From Oscillospiraceae bacterium (GTDB lineage: Bacteria; Bacillota; Clostridia; Oscillospirales; Ruminococcaceae), in NCBI GenBank assembly GCA_028720105.1, contig JAQYLI010000003.1, positions 1-55,104 of the forward strand: a stretch of 55,104 bases of DNA, in the 5' to 3' direction. Positions within the stretch are counted from its first letter, which is position 1; the number at the start of each line of letters is the position of its first letter. A program made the translations under genes and the position numbers. The notes below the pieces were generated by a model. That model saw only the letters and a list, made by a program, of their open reading frames with translations, ran no database searches and was not told the origin of the DNA. Positions 1-7,896 of the stretch are shown in pieces.

Positions 1-194
1 CCTGTCCAGTTTTTCAACTGACTTCGGTTTTTCAGTCTTTTCCTTGACTTCTTAAATACTCTTCGCTTACCTTTCGATAAGCTCGGAATTTCAAGGGTTT
101 CTTGGTCGTTCATTGTTCAATTTTCAAGGTTCTGAGTTCGCTCTCTCTTTCGAGACAGCTTATTTAGTATATCACATTCATTCAGGTTTGTCAA
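1..194 (-). promoter_or_regulatory. Strong promoter and leader of a probable rRNA operon reading out of the window
   Basis: On the minus strand TTGACA (189-194) and TATACT (166-171) are separated by exactly 17 bp. The following leader contains GAACCTTGAAAATTGAAC (about 115-132), which resembles the boxA-type antitermination signal of Gram-positive rRNA leaders, and several short hairpins. No protein start follows on the minus strand before position 1. Reading this as a 16S rRNA leader is inference; a stable RNA or tRNA cluster is the alternative. The rest of the gap up to 407 is AT-rich with no gene that I can support. Confidence 0.6.
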
Positions 195-407
195 AGAATA
201 TTTTGTATATTCTTTTTGAATGATTTGTGAACGCTCGCCGCCGCTTTTACTTTGTTTTTCCTTTCGGTTTACCTCATATCACCGACAGCTTTATTATCTT
301 ACCATATCCATTTCAAAATGTCAAGCCTTTTTCGACAAGTTTTTCGGATTTGTTGAAAAGTTCTACTTGACGAGCCATTTGCCCATCTTCAAATGTGCAG
401 TTTCACA

Positions 408-1673
408 TCACTCAAGCGTCTCTAAAAATGCTGTAAGCTGCTCCGCCGCCTTTTTGTGAGTAGCCACCGAGGGGTGATAATCGCCGCCGTAGCCGTCCTC
501 CTCGCTCTGATAGTCAAATTTCATAGTACGAATATGCTCGTCGGAGTTGTCTCTCGAAAAATCTGCCGCCGCTTCTTCTATCTGCCCGAAAAGCTCCGCA
601 CCCATTATGCCCATTGTGCAGACAATTTCCGCGTCGGGATTATGCTCACGCACATCGCCCAGGAATCCGTAATACGCCTCATAAAACTCGTACTGCCTGT
701 CCTCATCCCTGCCCGTGTAGCTGTAATCATTGGTGCCGATGTTTATTACCACAATGTCGCTGCCCTCTCCGAAATCCCATTCGGAAAGAGGCTCAATTCC
801 GCGGCGCTGCTCAAAATTCGTGTCGGTGTAATCATATACCTCACTAAGAAGCAGATAATCCTCTTTCTCACCCACGTATTCCGTGTAATTAGAAATAAGT
901 CCCAGTCCGCTTATGCAAACAAGACTGTAATCTGCGTCAAGATTTTTTGCGGTCAGATAGCCATATGTGGCGGCACCGTTCTCATAATCGCAGTTAAATC
1001 CATACTCGGGACCCTCGGCTTCGTTGGAATATCCGCAGGTAATGGAGTCCCCTATTACCTCGATACTAAGCTCTTTTTCGGGGGCGGGGGCAATTCTGCT
1101 TGCATTGCAGGTGATGGACTTAATGCCCGTATTGGTCATCTGATTTTCGGTAAGCTTGACAATTGCCACCTCGGCATTTTTTAGCTCCTCGCCATCGTAG
1201 AGAACATAGCTCTGCTCCCCGTCCTCGAGACGTATACGCTTTGTGAGTTCGCCGTTTATTTCCACACCTATCCAGCCCTGCTGCCTGCCCGAATATGCGC
1301 CGCCGTTGGAAACAAGCACCGCTTCCACCCTGTCCCCCGTCATATTGAAGCGGACTGCCGAGCAGGTGTATGACAGATAACAGATATCGTTATGCTCGAT
1401 ATACCGACCGCTGTATTTCACATTTTCCTCCGAGGGAACAAAAACTACCTCCTCGGCGTGGGGCGAATAGAAATAGGGAACGCCCTCAAGTCCCCTGTCC
1501 TCCGCCTCGGGGTCAAAGTCGTGTACCGCCTCGGAAGATGTTTCAGAGGTATGGGATATTACATTCGTCTCCGCCGTAGTCTCGGCATAAGAGGTCACAG
1601 GCTCCCCCGAATTTCCGCTTCCGCAGGCGGTAAGAGCAAGTGCCGCCAGAACTGCGGCATATTTTTTCTTCAT
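408..1673 (-). CDS. SGNH/GDSL hydrolase lipoprotein (CE2-like esterase)
   Basis: Predicted secreted esterase, probably deacetylating plant polysaccharide or another glycan at the cell surface. The chosen ATG (421 aa) has GGGAG 9 nt upstream and gives a lipoprotein signal with lipobox LTAC (Cys17). A longer reading starting at 1736 would bury that signal. A Thr/Glu-rich linker is followed by a beta-sandwich-like region (about 75-195), then an SGNH domain with IGDSITCG (Ser210), IGTND (Asn315) and GGDYHPS (Asp398/His400), a complete Ser-Asp-His set. The jelly-roll plus SGNH layout matches carbohydrate esterase family 2. The gene stands alone, with no clear terminator. Substrate is not readable from the sequence. 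Confidence 0.83.
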   Translation of the reverse strand: MKKKYAAVLAALALTACGSGNSGEPVTSYAETTAETNVISHTSETSSEAVHDFDPEAEDRGLEGVPYFYSPHAEEVVFVPSEENVKYSGRYIEHNDICYLSYTCSAVRFNMTGDRVEAVLVSNGGAYSGRQQGWIGVEINGELTKRIRLEDGEQSYVLYDGEELKNAEVAIVKLTENQMTNTGIKSITCNASRIAPAPEKELSIEVIGDSITCGYSNEAEGPEYGFNCDYENGAATYGYLTAKNLDADYSLVCISGLGLISNYTEYVGEKEDYLLLSEVYDYTDTNFEQRRGIEPLSEWDFGEGSDIVVINIGTNDYSYTGRDEDRQYEFYEAYYGFLGDVREHNPDAEIVCTMGIMGAELFGQIEEAAADFSRDNSDEHIRTMKFDYQSEEDGYGGDYHPSVATHKKAAEQLTAFLETLE

Positions 1674-1800
1674 CAAATTCATCTCCCTCGGAATTTTCAT
1701 TTTTGTTATTATACCACATTTGCACGTTATTTTCAAGGATTTTTCGGAGATTTAAAATACGCAACACATTTGCGAATTGTAATTCTCAGAAACGAAAGAC

Positions 1801-1832
1801 GGCTCAGAGAGCCGCAAATCGCTCTCCGAGCC
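1801..1832 (-). terminator. Hairpin downstream of the SIMPL gene
   Basis: GGCTCAGAGAGC (1801-1812) pairs with GCTCTCCGAGCC (1821-1832) with one G-U type mismatch. On the minus strand it lies after the SIMPL-domain gene, but the T-tract is interrupted, so termination may be incomplete. The surrounding gap 1674-1899 holds no gene. Confidence 0.55.
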
Positions 1833-1899
1833 TGTAAAATGATAATGCTTTCAAAATATGAATTTTTTTCAATATTTGCCGATGATATAAGTGCTTGCT

Positions 1900-2526
1900 T
1901 CAATCCTCGATCAGCCAGACTACCTCGACCTTTTCATCTTCCTCAATCATAGGATCGGAGAGATGTTCTGCGAAAGACGAAGCAGACTCCGCCAATATGC
2001 ACATTTGTTCCTGGCACATAAAGTCCATACTGCATTCGGAATATTGAGTGGTCACGCTTGCTATTCCCTTGATTTTTTGCCCCGTAAATGACGCTATCAA
2101 CTCTGCCTTGCTTTTTGAATCTGCAATAGCATCCCTTAGCAGCTCCTTGTGTAAAGCATTTAAATCGGAATAGATGTATTCTTCGTTCAAAACAACATTA
2201 AGCTTGTACTTGGCAATATACTGCATCATACTGTTTATGTTGTATGTGCTGAGCGGCATTCTGATGGATATTTTACGCTCCGACAAATACGGCTTTTCAC
2301 CTTCATCAAAGCTGTACTTTTTCGAGGTATTATTATCTTCCAGTTCAAACATTTCTGATTTTATACCATTGTTTTCCATAATTTCAAGAAAATGTTCAAG
2401 CTCTTTGTTTACCGCCTCAACAGCTTCGGGAATTGTCATTCCATCTGCCGTGAACCCAAGAGTGTATTTCACAATATCACACTTTACTCTTCTCTCCGCA
2501 TATCCTTTTACCGTCATTTCGCCCAT
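1900..2526 (-). CDS. SIMPL-domain (DUF541) protein
   Basis: A 208-residue cytoplasmic protein with the layout of the SIMPL/DUF541 family: an N-terminal strand region (VKGYAERRVKCD), the central helix-rich segment with LRDAIADSKSKAELIASFTG followed by KIKGIASV, and a short beta C-terminus with VEVVWLI. Family members form oligomeric rings and often sit in the periplasm or membrane. Here no signal peptide or membrane helix is visible, which is somewhat unusual. The gene is monocistronic, between the GH25 terminator (2647-2686) and its own hairpin at 1801. A TATAAT-like box lies near 2590 on the minus strand but lacks a good -35. The biochemical role is unknown. Confidence 0.72.
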   Translation of the reverse strand: MGEMTVKGYAERRVKCDIVKYTLGFTADGMTIPEAVEAVNKELEHFLEIMENNGIKSEMFELEDNNTSKKYSFDEGEKPYLSERKISIRMPLSTYNINSMMQYIAKYKLNVVLNEEYIYSDLNALHKELLRDAIADSKSKAELIASFTGQKIKGIASVTTQYSECSMDFMCQEQMCILAESASSFAEHLSDPMIEEDEKVEVVWLIED

Positions 2527-2646
2527 AATGATCTTCCTTTCTGCATTAAATTTTTTTCATAAGGATCATCTTGTATATCCTTAATTCCAATTATACTCAC
2601 TATCTGTGTAAAAATTTTCACAGCAAAAGTTTTCTGAAAAAATTCA

Positions 2647-2686
2647 AACAACACCGACAGAACGCCTTTGCCCTGTCGGTGTTGTT
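2647..2686 (-). terminator. Terminator of the ftsE-to-muramidase gene run
   Basis: A perfect 14-bp inverted repeat, AACAACACCGACAG (2647-2660) and CTGTCGGTGTTGTT (2673-2686). On the minus strand it is followed by TTTGAATTTTTT. It lies 105 bp after the GH25 stop and is the first strong terminator downstream of the ftsE gene run. It could also work from the plus strand. Confidence 0.85.
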
Positions 2687-2790
2687 TTCTGCATGTAAGC
2701 TTACACGTATATTATTCCATACAGCTTGCTGCTGAGTGTGCCGCAATAGAAAGCCCTTTTCCGTCCATAAAAATGTCCCCCGCAAAATTT

Positions 2791-3762
2791 TTATCTCTTC
2801 ACCTTTGAATAATCCACAAGGCTCATATTAAGGTCAACCTCTCCCTCAATGCCGCTGACACGCCCGTCGGACGCATACTGCCACATTGTGAAATAATAAG
2901 GATATTCGGGAATGTCACGATACTCCGCAAGCCAGAAATCAAAGCCTGCAAGCCTGCTCATATCAAGCTTTGTGAGAGCCATTTTTTTAACGCTGTAGAC
3001 CATAGGGATATGCCCGCCCTTTGCAATGCGGTTGCAGAAGGCGGCGGCGCAGTCGTTCAGCACATCGGCTGACACCTCGTTTGTGCGTGCAGTCTCGTCC
3101 CCGACGATCTCCCAGTCGAATACAACGGGGTACATTATCTCGTAGCCCTCTATCTCCCTGAGAACCGCTTCAGCCTCCTCCACAGCCTCCTCGGCACTCA
3201 CCGCCTGTGAATAGAAATAAACGCCGATGTCAAGCCCTGCGTCCAGCGCCCCCTCCGCATATTCGTGAAAGCGCTCGTCAATGTTTATCTGCCCCGACTC
3301 ATAGCCCCGATAACCGAGACGGAGCATAGCAAAATCCACACCGTCCGCCTTCACAGCTTCCCAGTCGATGTCCCCCTGATGATATGACACGTCAATGCCT
3401 GTTTTGTTGACCTTTACCCCGTCTATGTAATAATTCTTGAAGCCGTTTTGGGTCTTCACGTTGTCAAACTCCACCTCATGACGGGGAACATCGGTCAGCG
3501 CCGCCAGCCACGTATCTCCGTATGTAGGGTCGTCAAGGTTGATAACGTCCTTTTCCCCGAAATATTCAAACACTCTTGAAGCCTCGGCCGAAATATATTC
3601 CTCGTCCTCTTTAAGCGCCTTGTCAAGCCTTGCGTTATTTATACCAAGCACCGCCAGGGAAACACCCATAACCAAAATGATAATGTTTCTCGGGTCAAAT
3701 CTGATTTTTTTCTGCGGCTGTCCGCTGCCTGTACGTGAGGGCAAGCCGTTTCTTTCTTCCAT
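2791..3762 (-). CDS. Membrane-anchored GH25 muramidase
   Basis: Predicted to hydrolyse the MurNAc-GlcNAc bond of peptidoglycan on the outer face of the membrane. The 323-aa protein has a basic cytoplasmic N-tail, one membrane helix (about 26-42), a linker of about 75 residues, then a GH25 domain. Catalytic acids are visible: GIDVSYHQG (Asp124) and VVFDWEIV (Asp216, Glu218). The C-terminal part with FTMWQYASDG and VDLN is typical of the family. It is the last gene of the run that begins with ftsE, 52 bp after the AEC transporter gene, so it probably remodels the wall together with the M23 peptidase of the same operon. No cell-wall-binding domain is present. Confidence 0.9.
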   Translation of the reverse strand: MEERNGLPSRTGSGQPQKKIRFDPRNIIILVMGVSLAVLGINNARLDKALKEDEEYISAEASRVFEYFGEKDVINLDDPTYGDTWLAALTDVPRHEVEFDNVKTQNGFKNYYIDGVKVNKTGIDVSYHQGDIDWEAVKADGVDFAMLRLGYRGYESGQINIDERFHEYAEGALDAGLDIGVYFYSQAVSAEEAVEEAEAVLREIEGYEIMYPVVFDWEIVGDETARTNEVSADVLNDCAAAFCNRIAKGGHIPMVYSVKKMALTKLDMSRLAGFDFWLAEYRDIPEYPYYFTMWQYASDGRVSGIEGEVDLNMSLVDYSKVKR

Positions 3763-3814
3763 AGTTTTTCTTCCTTGTAAATTTTTCGTTAAGTGTCAAT
3801 TCGTACTATAATAT

Positions 3815-4768
3815 TCATACAGAGCCGAGCATTACCATCATAGGCAATGTAACCGCCGAAAGCAGAGTAGTCACCGCAAATATGACCGCCGCCATTTCGG
3901 GGCATTTTTTGTATCTTATAGCAAACATCGTTCCCGTTGCCGCCGCAGGACAGCCTGCCGCCGCCATAACCACCATAAACACCATATGGGGAATGGGGAA
4001 CCATCTAAAAATGAGCCAGAACAGAACGGGGCATACAATGAGACGGAGGAATGTTGCACGATAAACACCTATATTTCTGATATGATCTCCTATGACCGTT
4101 TCGCTGATGGTAACGCCTGCGCAGAGCATAGCAAGAGGAGTGTTCATACTGCCCACATAATCCGCCGCGGAAAGAACAACTCCCACAGTCGCCTTAATAA
4201 ACGCAGGGAATGGTATTTCAGACAGCGCAGGACGGATAAGGAATGTCACAAGTCCCAGCACTGTTGCGATTATGGCGGGAGAGGTCAGCACCTTTTTCAG
4301 AGAAGTTTTCTGCTCCTTTCCGCCGAAGGATATTACGCCGTGTGTCCATACCATAATATTAAAAACGGTAACGTAGCCTGTGAGATAAAATACTCCCTCT
4401 GCGCCGAAAAGTCCGTTAATAAGAGGGATTCCCATAAATGCGCAGTTCGAATAAACTGCAGCAAACTGCTCCACCCGACCCTCATCGGTGTGATTTTTTC
4501 TATAAAGAATCATTACAAGAAAAATCATTATGCCATAGGAAATAAAGCCAAGTACAACCGAAAGTCCCAGTCCTAAAAGAAGCTGAGTATTGAAATCCTG
4601 CTGATATGACATAAAGATGAGGACGGGATTTACCACCTCAAGAACAAAGCTTGACAGCTTTGAATTTGTCTCCTTATTGATAAGCTTTTTCTTTCCGCAT
4701 AAAATGCCTAAGGACACAAGAATGAACATAACTGCGATCTGTTTGACGCAGATAAGTGAAAGTTCCAT
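3815..4768 (-). CDS. AEC-family transporter (auxin efflux carrier-like permease)
   Basis: A 317-aa polytopic membrane protein with about ten hydrophobic segments split into two repeats of five. It shows the AEC/membrane transport protein layout: N-terminal LGILCGKKKLINKETNSKLS, NPVLIF, and a second half with MNTPLAMLCAGVTISE. Bacterial relatives export or import small carboxylates such as malate or malonate; the substrate cannot be assigned here. It starts 17 bp after the CPBP-like gene and is followed 52 bp later by the GH25 gene, consistent with co-transcription. Confidence 0.82.
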   Translation of the reverse strand: MELSLICVKQIAVMFILVSLGILCGKKKLINKETNSKLSSFVLEVVNPVLIFMSYQQDFNTQLLLGLGLSVVLGFISYGIMIFLVMILYRKNHTDEGRVEQFAAVYSNCAFMGIPLINGLFGAEGVFYLTGYVTVFNIMVWTHGVISFGGKEQKTSLKKVLTSPAIIATVLGLVTFLIRPALSEIPFPAFIKATVGVVLSAADYVGSMNTPLAMLCAGVTISETVIGDHIRNIGVYRATFLRLIVCPVLFWLIFRWFPIPHMVFMVVMAAAGCPAAATGTMFAIRYKKCPEMAAVIFAVTTLLSAVTLPMMVMLGSV

Positions 4769-4785
4769 TTTAAATAACCTACCTT

Positions 4786-5556
4786 TTAAATTTCTCGTTC
4801 TTTTTTATTCTTTTTCTTTTCCTCATACATTTCAATGAACATTGAAAGGCAGCAGAGGACAGCCATTCCCGGGGCGGCAATGTCCGTACCGAAGCTTCTT
4901 CCGCCAACTGTAAAGGCTTCACAAAACTCCGATGTAAGACTGTAGATGAACAGGAATGCCGCCGCCGAGCGCATATCGCCCAGCTGTAGAATAAGTATGC
5001 CTGCCGCCGCTCCGATAACGGAGTAATATGCCGCCGCAGGAATAATGATATTGTATGTAATAAGCCCTGTCTTTGCCTCATATGCAGATAATGCTCCGTA
5101 AAGCAGAGCGGAAATTATCACCGCAGGTATGGAGCCGAAGTCATAGCGGATAATGTGGAAAAAGTAGCCGAATATCACAATGGCAGAAAACAATCCGGTC
5201 GCCACTGCGGTCAGGAATATCTCCGAAATATCAACGTCGGCATTCCAGTTTATTGCTCTAACCTTGAAGGCAAGCCCGATAAGCGTTCCCGCAAAGGCAG
5301 CGCCGAAGCCCCAGGAACCTCCCGGAAGCACATTTTCCGCCAAAAAGCCCTTTGCAAAAAATGACCGCTTATTGCCCTCCACAACGGTCAAGAAAAACCA
5401 GCTGATAACTATTGCCGCAGCTGCAGTGACAAGTACATCAAAAGGAGACGGCAGAAAAAGCTTTGAAACATAGCCTGCCGCCGCGCAAAAAGCTAAAAAC
5501 ATCACAAGCTTTATGACCGAGCCTGCAAAAAATTTTGCATATTGCCTGTCTGCCAT
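4786..5556 (-). CDS. Polytopic membrane protein resembling CPBP proteases but lacking catalytic motifs
   Basis: 256 aa, about seven or eight hydrophobic helices, with a lysine-rich C-terminus (EEKKKNKKERE). Residues 119-160 look like the core of the CPBP/Abi intramembrane protease family, but the glutamate pair and arginine expected in EExxxR read SAIVIFGY (124-131), and the histidine expected after FxxxH reads serine (LLYGALS, Ser157). If the family call is right the protein is a non-catalytic relative; otherwise it is an unassigned membrane protein. It lies 10 bp after the TPR-like gene and 17 bp before the AEC gene. The family assignment is from pattern recognition only. Confidence 0.5.
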   Translation of the reverse strand: MADRQYAKFFAGSVIKLVMFLAFCAAAGYVSKLFLPSPFDVLVTAAAAIVISWFFLTVVEGNKRSFFAKGFLAENVLPGGSWGFGAAFAGTLIGLAFKVRAINWNADVDISEIFLTAVATGLFSAIVIFGYFFHIIRYDFGSIPAVIISALLYGALSAYEAKTGLITYNIIIPAAAYYSVIGAAAGILILQLGDMRSAAAFLFIYSLTSEFCEAFTVGGRSFGTDIAAPGMAVLCCLSMFIEMYEEKKKNKKEREI

Positions 5557-5566
5557 AGGCTACCAC

Positions 5567-6262
5567 TCACTTTCTTTTTTTCTTTTTATTATTTTTTCCG
5601 CTTGTTCGGGGAACGGCATTTATCATAAGGCGCAGGCGGTTCACCTCTGCGGTGATATCCCCCATACCCGTATATCTTCCGAAGCCAAGCTCGGCTATCT
5701 CCGCCGCTCGCTCCTTCATATCAAGCTTCAGCATCGTCTTAACGATACAGATATCCGCCATCAGCGTACATCGCGGGTCAGGTTCGCTGAGCAGCTTTAT
5801 GAACACCGTTACAGCATTTTCGTAGCGCTTTTCGATATACTCCTTTATGCCTACAGTCCGCCGCATCACAAGGGAATTTTCCCCCAGCACAAGCCTATTC
5901 TGCTCCTCGTAAAGCGTTCTTATCCTTTCGGGCTTCCCCAGAAGAAAAAGGCAGAGTATGTAATTATTAACAAACACGTGACCTATTGTTTTCGGGAGCC
6001 TGCTTATGTCCGTCTGCTCGAAAGCGTCCAGAGCGTCTCTCAGCTTTCCCCGAAACAGCATTCCCTGAGCGGTGAGCGCCTGACCCTCCGCTTTTTCCTT
6101 GGGGTTTCCTGCGGTCTCACATTCTGCAGAGAGCATTTTCATATATTCGTCATTGTAGCCGTGCTCCGCAAGATACATTGCCGAGTCCGCATAATGACCC
6201 GTCATTTTCAGAAAACCCTTAACGGTCTCTTTAAGGCTTTTTACGGCTTTCATCTTTTTCAT
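5567..6262 (-). CDS. TPR-like helical repeat protein, unknown function
   Basis: 231 aa, almost entirely alpha-helical, with degenerate TPR-like units (for example ALTAQGMLFRGKLRDALDAF around 62-81 and IKEYIEKRYENAVTVFIKLL around 138-157) and a very basic tail (KNNKKKKRK). It resembles scaffold proteins but no partner can be named. Its start overlaps the end of the preceding small membrane protein gene by 32 bp, so the two are probably translationally coupled. Ten bp separate it from the CPBP-like gene. No signal peptide; likely cytoplasmic. Confidence 0.65.
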   Translation of the reverse strand: MKKMKAVKSLKETVKGFLKMTGHYADSAMYLAEHGYNDEYMKMLSAECETAGNPKEKAEGQALTAQGMLFRGKLRDALDAFEQTDISRLPKTIGHVFVNNYILCLFLLGKPERIRTLYEEQNRLVLGENSLVMRRTVGIKEYIEKRYENAVTVFIKLLSEPDPRCTLMADICIVKTMLKLDMKERAAEIAELGFGRYTGMGDITAEVNRLRLMINAVPRTSGKNNKKKKRK

Positions 6263-6581
6263 ACCTTCTTGAGTATTTTATCTTTATCACAAGCGACACA
6301 ACTGCATCGGCAATGAGCAGAAAGCCCATAAAGCCGTGAATGACGGTTGTAGTGATGTCATAGCCGTAGGTAAACGCCACGATAAGGAAAAATCCTCCCG
6401 CAAACAGGAGCATTGCAATTTTGAGATACTTCACGCAGAGGGCAGCATATTCCGCCAGCTCCTCCTTGCCCTCTTTTATGCTTCTGATTATACCCACGCA
6501 GTCCACCGCCGCCACAACAAACAGCATTAACAGTATTGCGTCATATATCCAGCCGTAGCTGAATATGTCTATCTTATTCAT
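6231..6581 (-). CDS. Small membrane protein, unknown function
   Basis: 116 aa with three predicted membrane helices (about 12-32, 53-72, 80-101) and a charged C-terminal tail (KYSRRYEKDESRKKP). I do not recognise the family. It begins 24 bp after the S41 gene and overlaps the TPR-like gene by 32 bp, so it belongs to the envelope run. With a TPR-like partner it could form a membrane-cytoplasm pair, which is inference from position only. Confidence 0.62.
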   Translation of the reverse strand: MNKIDIFSYGWIYDAILLMLFVVAAVDCVGIIRSIKEGKEELAEYAALCVKYLKIAMLLFAGGFFLIVAFTYGYDITTTVIHGFMGFLLIADAVVSLVIKIKYSRRYEKDESRKKP

Positions 6582-6605
6582 ATGCTTCCGCCTTTCACAT
6601 ATTAC

Positions 6606-7835
6606 TTACTCCGCCGTCTCCTTGGGAACAGTGACTTCCAGCGCCTTGATAAGCTGGGCATCGGTAAGGAGCGCTGCTTCGTCGGATATCCGGTTCAGGT
6701 CTATCTCCGAGGACAGAGCCACGTCAAATTCAGGCTTTAAGCCTGTGCCGTTGAAATCGCCGCTGTTGTCCGTTCTGAGTATCGCCGTTGAGAGCATTAC
6801 CACAGAGCCGTCTGAGCAGGTGTAGGCTGTCTGTAAATATCCCTTGCCTGCAGTGGTCTTGCCGACCGTATGTGCCGCGCATTTATCGGCAAGTGCAAAT
6901 GCGAAAAGCTCGGAGGTGCCTGCGGTGTTCTGATTTACTATCACGGACATAGGCATTTTTATCTCCTCCGACTCGGTGCATACCACCATCGCTTCGGTGG
7001 TGCCGTTTTTATATTCGGCTGTAACCACCGTTCCTGCGCCGATGATATGGTCAAGACATTTCTGCAGTGACTCCATTGAGCCGCCCTTGTTATTTCTCAG
7101 GTCAAAGATAAGTCCGCTTGCGCCTGCGGAGATAAGCTCGTCAAGCTTTGCTTTAAGCTGAGACTCGGTCCTGTCGGTGAATGAGGATATCTTTATGTAG
7201 CCGATAGCGTCAATGACCCTGCCTGTGACAGTGACCTGCTCGGAGCGCTGTGCCGAAACGTTATAGGTGATAAAATCGCTGGTGCCGTCATCGTTTGTAC
7301 GCTTCACATACAGCTTTACACGGGTACCCTCCTCGCAGTTAAAAAGTGAGGTTGCCTCGTCATAGCCGCCCTCGAAAGCGATAACGTCCGTATTGTTTAC
7401 GGCGGTGATTATATCCCCTGCAAGAAGTCCCGATTCCTCGGCGGAGGTGCCCGGGTGTACCTCGGTTATTTTGATATATCCGCCCGGCTCCTTTTCATAG
7501 TTAAAGCCCAGCCACACGGACACACCCGTCTGCTCGGTCTGCCGCTTGGCATAGTCCTCGGCGGTGAGATACTCGGCATAGCCGTCTCCCACACCCCCGA
7601 TATAGCCCTGCACCATTCCTTCGATAAGCTTTGCTTCGTCAATTTCTCCGATATAGTGAGTGCGGCTGTAGGTGTCTATCTCGGAAAGCTTGCTGTAAAA
7701 CTCCTGCTTCTCGCTGACGCTTTTTATCTTGTTGTTGAACATATCCAGGGTAACGTTGCTTGTTATGATAAAGGTCACGGCAGCTGTTATCGCCATAAGT
7801 CCTATTGTTATTCCAAGTGATACTTTTATCTTCAT
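6606..7835 (-). CDS. S41-family (CtpA-like) protein with altered nucleophile position
   Basis: 409 aa: N-terminal signal anchor (about 5-27), a helical N-domain, a PDZ domain (about 105-190, with GYIKITEVHPGTSAEESGLL) and an S41 domain. Carboxyl-terminal processing proteases normally use a Ser-Lys(-Gln) set. Here Lys331 (AGKGYLQ) and Gln335 are present, but the residue 25 before the lysine, where the nucleophilic serine is expected, is Gly306 in NQNTAGTSELFAF (codon GGC, 6918-6920). Ser308 lies two residues on. The protein is therefore either inactive, a scaffold, or uses a shifted serine. It follows the M23 gene, an order seen in other Firmicutes where Ctp proteins sit beside ftsEX and a murein hydrolase. 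Confidence 0.85.
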   Translation of the reverse strand: MKIKVSLGITIGLMAITAAVTFIITSNVTLDMFNNKIKSVSEKQEFYSKLSEIDTYSRTHYIGEIDEAKLIEGMVQGYIGGVGDGYAEYLTAEDYAKRQTEQTGVSVWLGFNYEKEPGGYIKITEVHPGTSAEESGLLAGDIITAVNNTDVIAFEGGYDEATSLFNCEEGTRVKLYVKRTNDDGTSDFITYNVSAQRSEQVTVTGRVIDAIGYIKISSFTDRTESQLKAKLDELISAGASGLIFDLRNNKGGSMESLQKCLDHIIGAGTVVTAEYKNGTTEAMVVCTESEEIKMPMSVIVNQNTAGTSELFAFALADKCAAHTVGKTTAGKGYLQTAYTCSDGSVVMLSTAILRTDNSGDFNGTGLKPEFDVALSSEIDLNRISDEAALLTDAQLIKALEVTVPKETAE

Positions 7836-7862
7836 CTCTTTCTATCCTTTTAACGCAAAATA

Positions 7863-7886
7863 CCCGCTGCCTGCATAGGCAGCGGG
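7863..7886 (-). terminator. Internal hairpin between M23 and S41 genes (possible attenuator)
   Basis: CCCGCTGCC (7863-7871) and GGCAGCGGG (7878-7886) form a perfect 9-bp stem with a 6-nt loop. On the minus strand it is followed by TATTTT only, a short T-tract. It sits just after the M23 stop and before the S41 ribosome-binding site, so it could lower expression of the downstream half of the run rather than end it. Confidence 0.6.
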
Positions 7887-7896
7887 GCAGGCTTCA

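Noticed and set aside
456-1184. Long plus-strand open frame opposite the SGNH gene
   Set aside because: Antisense shadow of a gene with clear family motifs; no ribosome-binding site and no recognisable domain.
3986-4576. 196-codon plus-strand frame opposite the AEC gene
   Set aside because: Low-complexity charged sequence, antisense to a clear transporter.
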